A stretch of DNA of 64,000 bases from NCBI RefSeq assembly GCF_002368115.1, contig NZ_AP018316.1, positions 1,652,007 to 1,716,006 on the forward strand. The letters are read 5' to 3'. This DNA is from Dolichospermum compactum NIES-806. GTDB taxonomy: Bacteria; Cyanobacteriota; Cyanobacteriia; Cyanobacteriales; Nostocaceae. The stretch's first letter is position 1; each line of letters opens with the position of its first letter. The position numbers and the translations under genes are program-made. Shown here one piece after another: positions 16,894 through 25,940 of this stretch. The notes below the pieces were generated by a model, which ran no database searches, was not told where the DNA came from, and saw nothing but the letters and a program-made list of their open reading frames with translations.

Positions 16894-17405
16894 TAAATCC
16901 AGGCTTTCAGTACCCGATATTTGGCCCTGAAATACAGTGTCCTCACTGTCGCCAAACTATTTCGGCCTTGACATTGACGGATACTTATTTATGTCCTCGT
17001 CATGGCGCATTTGAAGCTGAACCCAAAACAGAAGAGTTGGTTCATTTACAGTCTGGTCGTCATTGGCGCAGATGGGATGGTGAATGGTATCGTCAACATA
17101 CCCATCCTGATGGGATTCGGTTTGAAATTCATGAAGCTTTAGATAAGCTTTATACTCAAGGTTATCGGGCTACGAGGATTATTGTTGCTAACCGTTATCA
17201 GGAGTTGATGAGTGGCTATTTGGAACGGAGTACACCTTGGCGTGCTGGACAAGGGGAGGTGGCTACGGGGGCGCGATTATATGGCTTACCTGTGGAGTTT
17301 AGCCCCGATTCTGTCGCTGAACCTTGTTGGGAAGTAATTAACTTTGATTTGGATAAAGAACCTGGTGTGCCGGTGCGTTATCCATATTTTCGGTTGTTTG
17401 AGTAG
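16890..17405 (+). CDS. TIGR02652 family protein
   Basis: This 171-residue cyanobacterial protein of unknown function has a zinc-ribbon-like start (IQCPHCRQ...YLCPRHG, residues 16-38) and the conserved block HWRRWDGEWYRQHTHPDGIRFEIHEALDKLYTQGYRATRIIVANRY. It ends in NFDLDKEPGVPVRYPYFRLFE. It overlaps the previous frame by four bases, so the two are probably made together. Confidence 0.8.
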   Translation: MINPGFQYPIFGPEIQCPHCRQTISALTLTDTYLCPRHGAFEAEPKTEELVHLQSGRHWRRWDGEWYRQHTHPDGIRFEIHEALDKLYTQGYRATRIIVANRYQELMSGYLERSTPWRAGQGEVATGARLYGLPVEFSPDSVAEPCWEVINFDLDKEPGVPVRYPYFRLFE

Positions 17406-17410
17406 GTAAC

Positions 17411-17497
17411 AAGGCAAGAGGCAAGAGGCAAGAGGCAAGAGAGAAGAAAGTCTAAATAAATATCTTACTGTTCCCTGTTCCCTGTTCCCTGTTCCCC
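17411..17497. repeat. Two STRR arrays (GGCAAGA and TTCCCTG)
   Basis: Four tandem GGCAAGA heptamers occupy 17413-17440 and four TTCCCTG heptamers 17468-17496, between two convergent-free plus-strand genes. The first is followed by a purine-rich stretch. Confidence 0.8.
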
Positions 17498-17555
17498 AAT
17501 TTGGGTTTTAGATTGTAGATTAATCCAAAATCTAAAATCCAAAATCCAAAATTCT

Positions 17556-17984
17556 ATGCACCATGCTTCTATTAGAACGGCAAATATCCATTTAGCGATC
17601 GCTTTTTATGAGCAGCTAGGGTTTACGGTATGCGATCGCTTCACTACCAGTTATACTCTAGCTTGCTGGATGGAAGGTTTAGGGACTCGAATTGAACTCA
17701 TCCAAATTCCCCAACCCAAACCAGCCCCAGATGCTTTTAATGATGAGCATTATGTAGGCTATTATCATCTGGCGTTTGATGTGACACAGATTACACCAGA
17801 TTTACCAACTTGGTTGGAAAGTTTAAAAACACGGTTAGCAACAATAGAAAATTTACCACCTCTGAAAATTCTTTTAGAACCTATACAGCAGCAAATTGGC
17901 GATAATATCTTAGAAGTCGCGTTTATCGCTGATTTTGACGGGTTGCCTCTAGAATTTTTGCGGTTTTTGCATAAATCAACTTGA
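17556..17984 (+). CDS. VOC family (glyoxalase/dioxygenase-like) protein
   Basis: The 142-residue protein has the vicinal-oxygen-chelate beta-alpha-beta-beta-beta pattern. It starts MHHASIRTANIHLAIAFYEQLGF, with His at position 2-3 as a likely metal ligand, has YYHLAFDV (residues about 69-76) as the second module's start, and ends DFDGLPLEFLRF, which carries the usual Glu ligand. Its substrate is unknown. A run of STRRs lies on either side. Confidence 0.8.
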   Translation: MHHASIRTANIHLAIAFYEQLGFTVCDRFTTSYTLACWMEGLGTRIELIQIPQPKPAPDAFNDEHYVGYYHLAFDVTQITPDLPTWLESLKTRLATIENLPPLKILLEPIQQQIGDNILEVAFIADFDGLPLEFLRFLHKST

Positions 17985-18003
17985 AAAGGGAACAGGGAAC
18001 AGG

Positions 18004-18036
18004 TAATTAATTGGTAATTGGTAATTGGTAATTGGT
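18004..18036. repeat. STRR array, heptamer TTGGTAA
   Basis: About four tandem copies of TTGGTAA lie after the VOC gene. This is the complement of the TTACCAA arrays elsewhere in the window. Confidence 0.75.
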
Positions 18037-18165
18037 GAAAACTATTCTGCTTTTTTATTCCTCCGAACTCCTGACTCCTTCCATGAGGTACAGAAACATT
18101 TGCCCAATTTTTTCAGTCAATCAATATATGTAACTTAAATTACATATAGCTATTCGCCAAAGAGT

Positions 18166-20997
18166 ATGTCTTTTTTCTCTATCGCACAACGACATCGCTT
18201 TTCCTTATTTATTTTGAGTATCTGGGTAATAGCAGCTTTTATCTTCCATCAAGATGCTGCTTTTAGCGGAGACAAGGCGGATTTTTCTCCCCGTCTTCAC
18301 AACTTCGACCCAGAAAAATCTCATAAAACACTAGTCGCTAAGGAAACACCAAATCTCGCTATTACAGCAAATGTTCGGAAAACAGTCCTTGATAATGGTT
18401 TAACTGTTCTCACTAAAGAGGTTCATAATGCTCCTGTGGTGACAGTACAGGTGTGGTATAAATTTGGCTCAGGTCAAGAAGCATCTGGGGTAAATGGTAT
18501 TGCCCATCAATTAGAGCATCTTATGTTTAAAGGTACTAGCAGTCGTCCCATTCAATTTGGGCGGTTATTTAGTGCTTTAGGCAGTGATTCTAATGCTTTT
18601 ACCAGTTATGACCAAACTGCATATTACAATACGGCAGAACGGGATAAACTCACCGCTCTGTTGACGTTAGAAGCTGATAGGATGAAAAACTCGCTGATAG
18701 ATCCTCAACAGTTAGCTAGTGAGAAGCGAGTAGTTATTTCTGAATTACAAGGTTATGAAAATAGCTCAGAATATCGTCTGAATCGCGCTGTGATGATGTC
18801 GGTTTTTCCTGATCATCCCTATAGATTACCTATTGGTGGCACTAAGGCGGATGTGGAAAAATTCACAGTTGAACAGGTAAGGGAATATTACCAAAAATTC
18901 TATAGTCCTGATAATGCTGTTTTGGTAATTGCGGGAGATTTTGACACCGCACAAACTTTGAAGAATGTACAAACTGTTTTTGGTAAAATTCCTAAGCGTC
19001 AATATTCACCTCATAAGCTTATAACTCCATCCCCAGCCGCTACTCCTACACCTGTAATTAAATTACAAGAACCGGGAGGAAATCCATTACTACAAATAAT
19101 TTACCCGCTTCCTCAAATCAATCAACCAGATATCCCCGCGCTGGAAGTCATGGATTATATTCTAACTGCGGGTAAAAATTCTTACTTGTATCAGGAGTTG
19201 GTTGAATCGGGTTTAGCTAATGATGTTTCGGCAAATGTCGCTAGTTTACGTGCAGGTGGTTGGTATGAAATGTTGGTTACATCTGCGGGAACGCAGGATT
19301 TAACTAAGCTTGATGCAGCGGTAATCAAGGCTCTGGATAAACTTGTTAAAATCGGTTTGACAAAGGAACAGGTAGAACGAGCCAAAACCCAATTAACGGC
19401 TTCAGTAATTTTAAACAACCGTGATATTACTAATCAAGCTATGCAGTTGGGTAATGATCAAATCACGACCGATAATTACCAGTATACCGAAAATCACTTG
19501 GTAAATATTCGTAAGGTTCAAGTTGCTGATGTGATTAATGTCATCAATAAATACTTGCAACCAGAAGCGCGGAAAGTGGGATTTTTTGAACCTACTAAAC
19601 AAGTAGCAACAATTCAAAGTTCATCTTATTCAACACCAACACAAGAGAATTTTGATATTGATGTGGCTGTAGTTCCTGCGGAGGTTCAGCAATATTTACC
19701 ACCTTTGGATATATTACCCAAAGCGGAAAAAAGACAAATACCTCAGCAATTACAACTTGCTAATGGGTTACGCATATTACTGTTACCAGATAAAACTACA
19801 CCAACGGTAACTTTAAGCGGCAATATTAAAGCGGGAACAGAATTTGAGTCCGATAATCAGGGAGGATTAGCTTCTTTAGTGGCAGCAAATCTGATGAATG
19901 GCACGAAAACGCAAGATATGCAGACTATTGCCGGAGGATTAGAGGCAAAGGGGGCAAATTTAGATTTTGAAGCTTATCGTGAAGGTGTGCGGATTAAAGG
20001 TAGTAGTTTAGCGGTGGATTTACCAGTTTTGTTGGGGACTTTGACGGATGTAATTAGAAATAGTACATTTCCTGAAAAAGAGTTTGCTCTTGCGCGTCAA
20101 CAAGCTTTAACTTCCTTAAATTCAGATTTAGATGATGCTGATAAGGTTGCAAATCGGATCTTTGTGCAGTCCATTTATCCGAAAAAACATCCATTACATA
20201 CCTTCCCGACTGCGGAGAGTATTAGCAAAATTCAACGTCAAGATGTGATGGCTTTTAAAGCGCAACATTATCGCCCTGATACTACAGTTTTAGCAATTGT
20301 CGGTGATTTTGATGTTAGCAAAGTGCGATCGCTCATTCAAGTAAAATTAGGAGATTGGCAAGTTCAAGGGCAACCACCAACGGTAAAATATCCCAATGTG
20401 GGAATGCCGAAAAACGTCATTAACGTTAATCCTGTTGTTCCTGGTAAACCCCAAGCGATAACTTACATGGGTTATACCGGAATTAGCCGTCAAGATAGAC
20501 GATTTTATGCAGCGATGATCTTGAATCAAATTCTCGGAGGTGATACATTATCGAGTAGGCTAGGGGCAGAAGTGCGCGATCGCCAAGGTTTAACCTACGG
20601 AATTTATAGCAATTTCATCACAGGTAAAAATGTTGGTACATTTCTCATTGAAATGCAAACCAGTCCAGAAGACGCACCCAAAGCAATTTCCAGTACCCGC
20701 AACCTCCTGAAACAAGTTCATCAACAAGGTGTGACAGCACAGGAAGTAGAAACAGCTAAACGCAATTTAATCAGCAATTATAATATTTCTTTGGCCAATC
20801 CCGAACAGTTAAGCCAGAGAATGGTGATGAATGAAGTTTACGGCTTGAATCAGATAGAATTGCGCTCATTTATCAGCAAAATAGAACAAGTCAATCTCAA
20901 TCAAGTCAATCAAACCGCTCGTGAATTACTTCATCCTGATAAAATTGTTGTTGTCACCGCCGGTCCACAAATTCTGGCACATAAAAAGATTAAATGA
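18166..20997 (+). CDS. M16 family zinc peptidase (two-domain, exported)
   Basis: This 943-residue insulinase/pitrilysin-type protein starts with a signal-anchor helix (FSLFILSIWVIAAFIF, residues 12-27). The first M16 domain carries the inverted zinc motif HQLEH at 114-118 with the downstream glutamate in LLTLEADRMKN. The second half (from about residue 520, LPLDILPKAEKRQIPQQLQL) is a second M16 domain without the zinc motif, a normal arrangement in which the partner domain closes over the substrate. It probably degrades peptides outside the cytoplasm. Confidence 0.92.
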   Translation: MSFFSIAQRHRFSLFILSIWVIAAFIFHQDAAFSGDKADFSPRLHNFDPEKSHKTLVAKETPNLAITANVRKTVLDNGLTVLTKEVHNAPVVTVQVWYKFGSGQEASGVNGIAHQLEHLMFKGTSSRPIQFGRLFSALGSDSNAFTSYDQTAYYNTAERDKLTALLTLEADRMKNSLIDPQQLASEKRVVISELQGYENSSEYRLNRAVMMSVFPDHPYRLPIGGTKADVEKFTVEQVREYYQKFYSPDNAVLVIAGDFDTAQTLKNVQTVFGKIPKRQYSPHKLITPSPAATPTPVIKLQEPGGNPLLQIIYPLPQINQPDIPALEVMDYILTAGKNSYLYQELVESGLANDVSANVASLRAGGWYEMLVTSAGTQDLTKLDAAVIKALDKLVKIGLTKEQVERAKTQLTASVILNNRDITNQAMQLGNDQITTDNYQYTENHLVNIRKVQVADVINVINKYLQPEARKVGFFEPTKQVATIQSSSYSTPTQENFDIDVAVVPAEVQQYLPPLDILPKAEKRQIPQQLQLANGLRILLLPDKTTPTVTLSGNIKAGTEFESDNQGGLASLVAANLMNGTKTQDMQTIAGGLEAKGANLDFEAYREGVRIKGSSLAVDLPVLLGTLTDVIRNSTFPEKEFALARQQALTSLNSDLDDADKVANRIFVQSIYPKKHPLHTFPTAESISKIQRQDVMAFKAQHYRPDTTVLAIVGDFDVSKVRSLIQVKLGDWQVQGQPPTVKYPNVGMPKNVINVNPVVPGKPQAITYMGYTGISRQDRRFYAAMILNQILGGDTLSSRLGAEVRDRQGLTYGIYSNFITGKNVGTFLIEMQTSPEDAPKAISSTRNLLKQVHQQGVTAQEVETAKRNLISNYNISLANPEQLSQRMVMNEVYGLNQIELRSFISKIEQVNLNQVNQTARELLHPDKIVVVTAGPQILAHKKIK

Positions 20998-21050
20998 ATC
21001 TTAGTCATGGATAATGGGAATAGGTGTGATTTGCAAATATCTATTCAGTC

Positions 21051-21530
21051 ATGAGTAACTTCTTAATTAAGGTCTACTACAATCTACCTCGCATCATCTG
21101 TATATTTTCCCTGCTAATCAGTCTGGTAATCATGGGTGTATCTCCAGCAACAGCAGAAAACCTATCTAATAATTTACTAAAACAACCAGCTATAGAGATT
21201 ACAGTTAGCTTGGGTAATGTTGCTAATGAATTAAAATTTGAGCCAAATCATTTAGAATTTACCTCTGGTAAACGCTACAATCTCAAGTTAAATAATCCTA
21301 GCTCACAAAAACATTATTTTACCGCTAAAGACTTTGCTGATGCAATTTGGACTCAAAAAGTCGAAGCCGGCAATGTAGAAATTAAAGGGAATATTCACGA
21401 ATTAGAACTTAAACCTGGTGCAGAAGCAGAATGGGTATTTGTCCCCATGAAACCAGGTAAATATGCTTTAGGATGTACTATAGCTGGACACACAGAAGCT
21501 GGAATGAAAGGAGAAATTGTGATTAGTTGA
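21051..21530 (+). CDS. Exported cupredoxin-domain protein
   Basis: A signal peptide (residues about 12-35, ending SPATAEN) precedes a single plastocyanin-like domain. Type I copper ligands appear as the His in KHYFTAKDF and as Cys, His and Met in YALGCTIAGHTEAGMKGEI. It lies 53 bases after the M16 peptidase on the same strand and may be co-transcribed. The role is probably electron transfer or copper handling in the periplasm or lumen; the partner is unknown. Confidence 0.85.
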   Translation: MSNFLIKVYYNLPRIICIFSLLISLVIMGVSPATAENLSNNLLKQPAIEITVSLGNVANELKFEPNHLEFTSGKRYNLKLNNPSSQKHYFTAKDFADAIWTQKVEAGNVEIKGNIHELELKPGAEAEWVFVPMKPGKYALGCTIAGHTEAGMKGEIVIS

Positions 21531-21765
21531 TAATCATAAGCGATCGCTTACCTCGGAATACTCCCCAAACCATAATACCCCAATGTTAATAAAATATACT
21601 CTAAACGGTTAAAACTTGGACTATTATACTCAACACGGCTTAATCATTTGATTAGTAATAAATGGAGCGATAATTGCCCATCCCTCCACAAAAAAGCGAT
21701 CGCTCTTGGGGATAAGTAGGGCGATCGCAATTCCGATAAAGCACTTATAAAGTTTCTTATTTGCT

Positions 21766-21789
21766 CCCTGTTCCCTGTTCCCTGTTCCC
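21766..21789. repeat. STRR array, heptamer CCCTGTT
   Basis: Three and a half CCCTGTT heptamers stand directly in front of the toxin remnant that begins near 21796. They may mark the breakpoint that removed the toxin's 5' part. Confidence 0.7.
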
Positions 21790-21795
21790 TTCTTT

Positions 21796-21882
21796 TGTAA
21801 TAAGCGGTGGTACAAGGAAAATATTCCCATCGCAGATCAACGGTATGAAAAATATCTAGAAATACTTAAGGAGGAAAATTAA
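21796..21882 (+). pseudogene. 3' remnant of a probable HigB/RelE-type toxin gene
   Basis: A frame entering from the CCCTGTT repeat reads NKRWYKENIPIADQRYEKYL, then EILKEEN and a stop. The stop TAA overlaps the next start codon as TAATG (21880-21884). A short gene placed first and coupled to an XRE antitoxin is the usual higBA order. Only the last 28 or so codons remain. The family is inferred from the context more than from the residues. Confidence 0.5.
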
Positions 21883-22194
21883 TGACAAAATATACAACCC
21901 TATCTGAAGAGTTAAATAAACTTCCCAAAGAGAGACGAGAACTGATTGAAACAAGAACTTCTCAGATTCATCTGGAAGAAATTACACTGAAACATCTGCG
22001 AGAAAAACTCGGTTTATTCAGAATTAGCAGAGCGGCTTGAGGTGCAGCAACCAGCAGTATCCAAGCTAGAACGTAGGCAAAATCTGGAATTAAATACGCT
22101 GCGAGCGGTTGTGACTGCTTTGGGTGGAACTATCGAAATTATTGTCAGAGTTCCGAATAAAGAACCTATACTTCTGAGTGATTATCAAGAATAG
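21882..22194 (+). pseudogene. Frameshifted XRE/HigA-type antitoxin gene
   Basis: A strong ribosome-binding site (TAAGGAGG at 21867-21874) precedes ATG 21882. The first frame reads MTKYTTLSEELNKLPKERRE and LREKLGLF before a stop at 22038. The second frame, from about 22010, reads SELAERLEVQQPAVSKLERR and then LRAVVTALGGTIEIIV up to 22194, the rest of a helix-turn-helix plus the usual antitoxin tail. A single small indel near 22012 in the LGL-(S/T)Q-xELA turn explains the break. The antitoxin is therefore broken together with its toxin. Confidence 0.82.
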
Positions 22195-22317
22195 GAACTT
22201 GTCACACTTTTGCGCGATGTCTAGGACGGGCTACGCTACGCCCCTCAATTTCCCATTATCAAGGCGATCGCTTTTCGGTAAAATATCTTTATATTACCAA
22301 TTATCGAGAAAACTTTT

Positions 22318-22920
22318 ATGCCTTATAGTAAATTTACTTTGAGTAAAGCTGTAGATGATTTTCAACTGACAATTGTTGAAGGCGATCGCTTTCTACCAGA
22401 GATTTCCCCATTTAATCCGAGTTCTTTGCTCAAAGACACATTGAAAGAAACCATACCTTGGGCAGTTGCAGTAGGTAGTGAAAAAGCGCGTTCTGAAGGC
22501 ATTATCAATCCCGTTTTGCTAGAAGTCAAACGTCAGCTTCATGGACAAATTAGTGTCTTTTCCGGCGAAGAGTTCAACGTGCAGCCAGAGGTTGATTTGA
22601 CGGGTTATGTTGATTTTCTGATTAGTCGCTCTCCAGAGCAATTGTATATTAAAGCCCCGGCAGTGGTTTTGGTGGAAGCGAAAAAAGAAGACCTAAAACC
22701 AGGACTGGGACAATGTTTAGCCGAAATGGTAGCAGCACAACGCTTTAATCAACAGAAGCAGCAGCCGATTTCCACAATTTACGGAACGGTGACAAGTGGT
22801 ACGGTTTGGCGGTTTCTCCAACTAGAAGGACAAACAGTAACCATTGACTTGAATGATTATCCAGTACCACCAGTTGATCAAATTTTGAGCTTTCTGATTT
22901 GGATGTCCCAGAATGGCTGA
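22318..22920 (+). CDS. Conserved protein with PD-(D/E)XK nuclease-like core
   Basis: The 200-residue protein has the layout of a restriction-endonuclease fold: DLTGYVDFLIS (about 92-102) supplies the Asp, and AVVLVEAKKEDL (about 115-126) the Glu-x-Lys. A following helix GLGQCLAEMVAAQRFNQ and the strand ISTIYGTVTSGTVWRFLQL are typical of a family found widely in cyanobacteria. Whether it cuts DNA is not known. It stands after the dead higBA-like pair and before the decayed strip at 23-24 kb. Confidence 0.6.
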   Translation: MPYSKFTLSKAVDDFQLTIVEGDRFLPEISPFNPSSLLKDTLKETIPWAVAVGSEKARSEGIINPVLLEVKRQLHGQISVFSGEEFNVQPEVDLTGYVDFLISRSPEQLYIKAPAVVLVEAKKEDLKPGLGQCLAEMVAAQRFNQQKQQPISTIYGTVTSGTVWRFLQLEGQTVTIDLNDYPVPPVDQILSFLIWMSQNG

Positions 22921-23153
22921 GGTAGGCGTTGGGGTTGTTGGGTCAGGAAGTAGCGATCGCTCTCTGGTAAAATGGCTTTAAGTCAAGATTAGGAATGATC
23001 CCTCTCTGAAATAAGTAGGGCGATCGCATTTTGGAAATGTAGGAAGTGCGATTCCTAAGGAGTGCTTCGTTATCGCACACCCCAAATCCCCAAAATGCGA
23101 TCGCACTTCTCACTACAAACAAGCGATCGCCCTTTTCCAAGCACATTTTACCC
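22921..23153. other. HIP1-rich spacer
   Basis: Four GCGATCGC octamers lie within about 180 bases (near 22953, 23022, 23098 and 23123). This is dense even for a cyanobacterium, where HIP1 is common genome-wide. No gene is seen. Confidence 0.6.
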
Positions 23154-23492
23154 CTACTTTTTACTTAATTTTATTCTTCTTAGATATTGATATGCTTCAC
23201 GCTTACTCTGTTGGTCAAAATGTACAGCGTTATATTTATCATACGGTTCTAAGTCAGTCGGCACTTCAATAACAGCAACAGGTTTAAATTGAGCAAAGCC
23301 TGGATAATCATCAACGCGAACAGCAAGTTGAGCAGGATTTCTAAGGTCAGAAATGGATACTGTAGGGTCATTATCAGTTGTTACACTTAATAGATCAACT
23401 TCCGGTATTAGTATGTTTCCCCACATTTTTGGGTTTGTTATCATTCCAAAAATATTTTGACTAATCTTTTTCCAAATGCCAAAGTCAAACAC
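23154..23492 (-). CDS. Hypothetical protein, possibly frameshifted near its N-terminus
   Basis: The 112-residue frame is of unknown function. Its C-terminal 75 residues (TVSISDLRNPAQLAVRVDDY onward) look protein-like. A better start lies upstream in another frame: ATG 23547 encodes MNIFKYIKKAVVLGMALL and CLTLAFG, a clear signal peptide, but that frame ends after 34 codons. One base change in length near 23480 would join the two into an exported protein of about 130 residues. I cannot decide between a frameshift and two unrelated frames. Confidence 0.4.
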   Translation of the reverse strand: MFDFGIWKKISQNIFGMITNPKMWGNILIPEVDLLSVTTDNDPTVSISDLRNPAQLAVRVDDYPGFAQFKPVAVIEVPTDLEPYDKYNAVHFDQQSKREAYQYLRRIKLSKK

Positions 23493-23547
23493 AATAGAGC
23501 CATTCCCAAAACGACAGCCTTTTTGATGTATTTAAAGATGTTCATGG

Positions 23548-23827
23548 TTTGATTTATCCTGCAATTATAGTTTGATACTCCCTTCCCACTCAAGGAATAG
23601 ACATAGAGTTAACCCCAGAACAGACTGATTTTTCGCCCAATTAATGTCTAATTCTCCGCTGGGAAGGGAGTAGTTGATTGCGTAACCCTTCGCTCCGGCT
23701 TTGTTGGATTAATTGAAAATGGTTTGAGTAAGACGTTTTCCCACCCCAATTTCGGAATTTTTTGAAAGGGAAGGTACTACCCCTCTTCCCTCTCTGTACA
23801 CGTCGGTTTCAGATCGTGTTCTGGCCT
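23548..23827. other. Gap without recognisable gene in the decayed strip
   Basis: The stretch has repeated GGGAAGGGAG and GGGAAGGTA-like motifs near 23575-23785, but no frame I can support. A short frame at 23709-23915 on the minus strand has composition unlike a real protein. Confidence 0.3.
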
Positions 23828-24043
23828 TCAGAAGCCAAACCAGCTTTTGATTGAATTGATCGTACCCGTGAAAAAGTCTCTCACTGTATAGTATATATTT
23901 GTGATCCAGTTCCACACGTCTTTGAAAAATTGGGTGATCTTAGCCCATAATTGGGCAAGAAAGTTGTATATGGCATCCACCGCAGTTAGGATAGCGTACT
24001 GTTGTGATGTGATGTTTTCCAGCCAAAGCCAACACCCGTCCAT
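23828..24043 (-). CDS. Small hypothetical protein rich in Trp and Phe
   Basis: The 71-residue frame ends with an amphipathic aromatic region (FLAQLWAKITQFFKDVWNWI, then RDFFTGTINSIKSWFGF). It overlaps the 3' end of the sigma-like chimera in another frame. It could be a membrane-active peptide or chance sequence. No family is recognised. Confidence 0.25.
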   Translation of the reverse strand: MDGCWLWLENITSQQYAILTAVDAIYNFLAQLWAKITQFFKDVWNWITNIYYTVRDFFTGTINSIKSWFGF

Positions 24044-24419
24044 GACGAAACCAAGCGTCAGCTAACTGGGGTTGTAATTGCGTCCCCTGTTCCGAAACCT
24101 GACAACCCCGTTCAATTTCTTGAAAATGCTCTACCAGCACCCGCCCCCCAGTAGTTAACCACGCTTTAGTATATGTGATTTTATTTGCAGATTTTTTCCA
24201 TTCATTCCAGGCTTTGAGCATTGCCTGATTTAGTGCATCTTCGGCATCATGACAATTACCTCCCATCCACTTTCGGCAAAGATTGTAAAAATCATCTTGA
24301 TATGATAGCCATAACTGCCAGAAATCCCCACAATTATTTGGAGATAAAATTTCCATCTCGGAAAAGCAGAATAAGAGTTCTTGTTCTGAACTCGCTTGTA
24401 TATATAACTTCCTGTTCAT
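23940..24419 (-). pseudogene. Sigma-70 region 2-like protein fused to a TPR-like scrap
   Basis: Residues 30-95 resemble region 2 of an ECF-like sigma factor (NLCRKWMGGNCHDAEDALNQ, AMLKAWNEWKKSANKITY, KAWLT). The sequence then changes to a piece that resembles a tetratricopeptide repeat (LQPQLADAWFRHGRVLALAG) and ends in a low-complexity tail. Sigma region 4, needed to read the -35 box, is absent. The most likely origin is a deletion that joined two broken genes. The frame has an ATG start at 24419. Confidence 0.5.
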
Positions 24420-24449
24420 GATTTAAAATCCAAGTCATGATGCACTTTA

Positions 24450-24622
24450 GAGGGTGTTTGAAAAGTTATGGTTGATGTATCAAATATTTTTTACCCCACC
24501 CTAACCCTCCCCTTTACAAGGGGAGGGAACTGGATTTTTATTGTTTCCCCCCTTTACAAGGGGGGACTAAGGGGGGTAGCAATGTGATGAAAATTACGGA
24601 ATACCACTTTTCAAACATCCTC
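24450..24622. mobile_element. Family E MITE-like element, copy E1
   Basis: The ends are GAGGGTGTTTGAAAAGT and the complement of GAGGATGTTTGAAAAGT, 16 of 17 matching. TTA flanks it on both sides (24447-24449 and 24623-24625), consistent with a 3-bp target duplication. The interior holds G/C-tract palindromes of the same type as at 11214. It codes for nothing. A second copy (E2) is at 34230-34512. Confidence 0.8.
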
Positions 24623-24625
24623 TTA

Positions 24626-25080
24626 CACAAGGAGGATAATACAACACTGTTCGGTTAATAGACGGCGCAACTTAACAAATGCTTATAAATGTTGAGTTAT
24701 GGCTGATACCTTATGCTCCCAAAGGGATAGGCCACACCATGTCTAACGCCTCCGTCAGAGATACATAAACCTGCCATCGCTCCCCAATGTTGACGCGAAC
24801 GAACCAGGGTATTTAAGGATGATAGGAGATCAAAACCACACAATTATTGCAGCTAGATCAGTAGATTATAAGTAGTCAGACAAAATTAAATTCACTCGTT
24901 GAGAGAGGGAACACCGGAACAGGGAACATAAAAATTAGTTGGTAATTAATTTTGTACACTTATCTGTGTTTTTCTAAAGATGCAAAAATAAGTTAACGTA
25001 AATATAGATATTTTTTGCCAATAAATCTCAACAACTTCACAGCTAACCGGTAAAAGCACCCCTAATTCCTAAACTTCATC
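24626..25080. other. Intergenic region upstream of map
   Basis: About 450 bases separate element E1 from map. I see no gene or clear repeat here apart from scattered fragments of GGGAACA-type repeat near 24908-24928. Confidence 0.35.
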
Positions 25081-25908
25081 ATGAATATTTTCACCAACCT
25101 GCTTTCGCAACCAGCCCAGCCAAAACCCGAAAAACAACAACGCCGAGGGATTGAAATTAAATCAGCCCGTGAAATCGAAATTATGCGGCAATCGGCGAAG
25201 ATTGTGGCAACCGTGCTTAAAGAAATTTCTGAGTTAGTGCAACCAGGAATGACAACGGCTGATTTAGACGCTTACGCCGAAAAACGCATCCGCGAAATGG
25301 ATGCCACTCCCAGCTTTAAAGGGTATCATGGCTTCCCCGCCTCGATTTGCTCTAGTATTAATCATGAAGTTGTACATGGAATTCCTAGCCCGAAAAAGGT
25401 AATTCGGGCAGGAGATGTGTTAAAAGTTGATACAGGCGCTTATTATCAAGGCTTTCACGGTGATTCCTGCATTACTATCGCTGTGGGTAATGTGACAACT
25501 GAAGCCGCAAGACTAATTAAAATAGCGGAAGAATCTTTATATAAAGGGATTGAACAGGTAAAAGCCGGTGTCCATTTGACGGAAATTGCCGGTGCAATTG
25601 AAGACCATGTAAAAGCCAATGGGTTTACAGTTGTGGAACAATTTACTGGTCATGGTGTAGGTAGAAATTTACACGAAGAACCAGCGGTATTTAACTATCG
25701 AACTCGTGAAATACCGAATGTGAAATTGCGTTCAGGAATGACTTTAGCAATTGAACCAATTTTAAATGCTGGTTCTAAGAATACCCGAATTTTAGCTGAT
25801 AGATGGACTGCGGTAACAGTTGATAATGCTTTATCTGCCCAGTTTGAACATACTGTATTAGTGACAGATAGTGGGTATGAAATTTTAACTGATAGAACTC
25901 ATCTTTAA
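25081..25908 (+). CDS. map: Type I methionine aminopeptidase
   Basis: The enzyme removes the initiator methionine from nascent proteins. Metal ligands of the pita-bread fold are visible as Asp in DVLKVDTGAYYQGFHGDS (two Asp), His in TGHGVGRNLHEEP, Glu in LAIEP and Glu in QFEHTVLVT. Length (275) is normal. A Pro/Gln-rich extension of about 22 residues (QPAQPKPEKQQRRG) precedes the catalytic domain, as in several cyanobacterial paralogues. Confidence 0.95.
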   Translation: MNIFTNLLSQPAQPKPEKQQRRGIEIKSAREIEIMRQSAKIVATVLKEISELVQPGMTTADLDAYAEKRIREMDATPSFKGYHGFPASICSSINHEVVHGIPSPKKVIRAGDVLKVDTGAYYQGFHGDSCITIAVGNVTTEAARLIKIAEESLYKGIEQVKAGVHLTEIAGAIEDHVKANGFTVVEQFTGHGVGRNLHEEPAVFNYRTREIPNVKLRSGMTLAIEPILNAGSKNTRILADRWTAVTVDNALSAQFEHTVLVTDSGYEILTDRTHL

Positions 25909-25940
25909 CTATGATTATTGTGATTTAGATGATTTATATG

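Noticed and set aside
23709..23915. Possible group II intron end or gene on the minus strand
   Set aside because: I looked for the domain V hairpin (GAGC...GAAA...GTTC) and a maturase and found neither.
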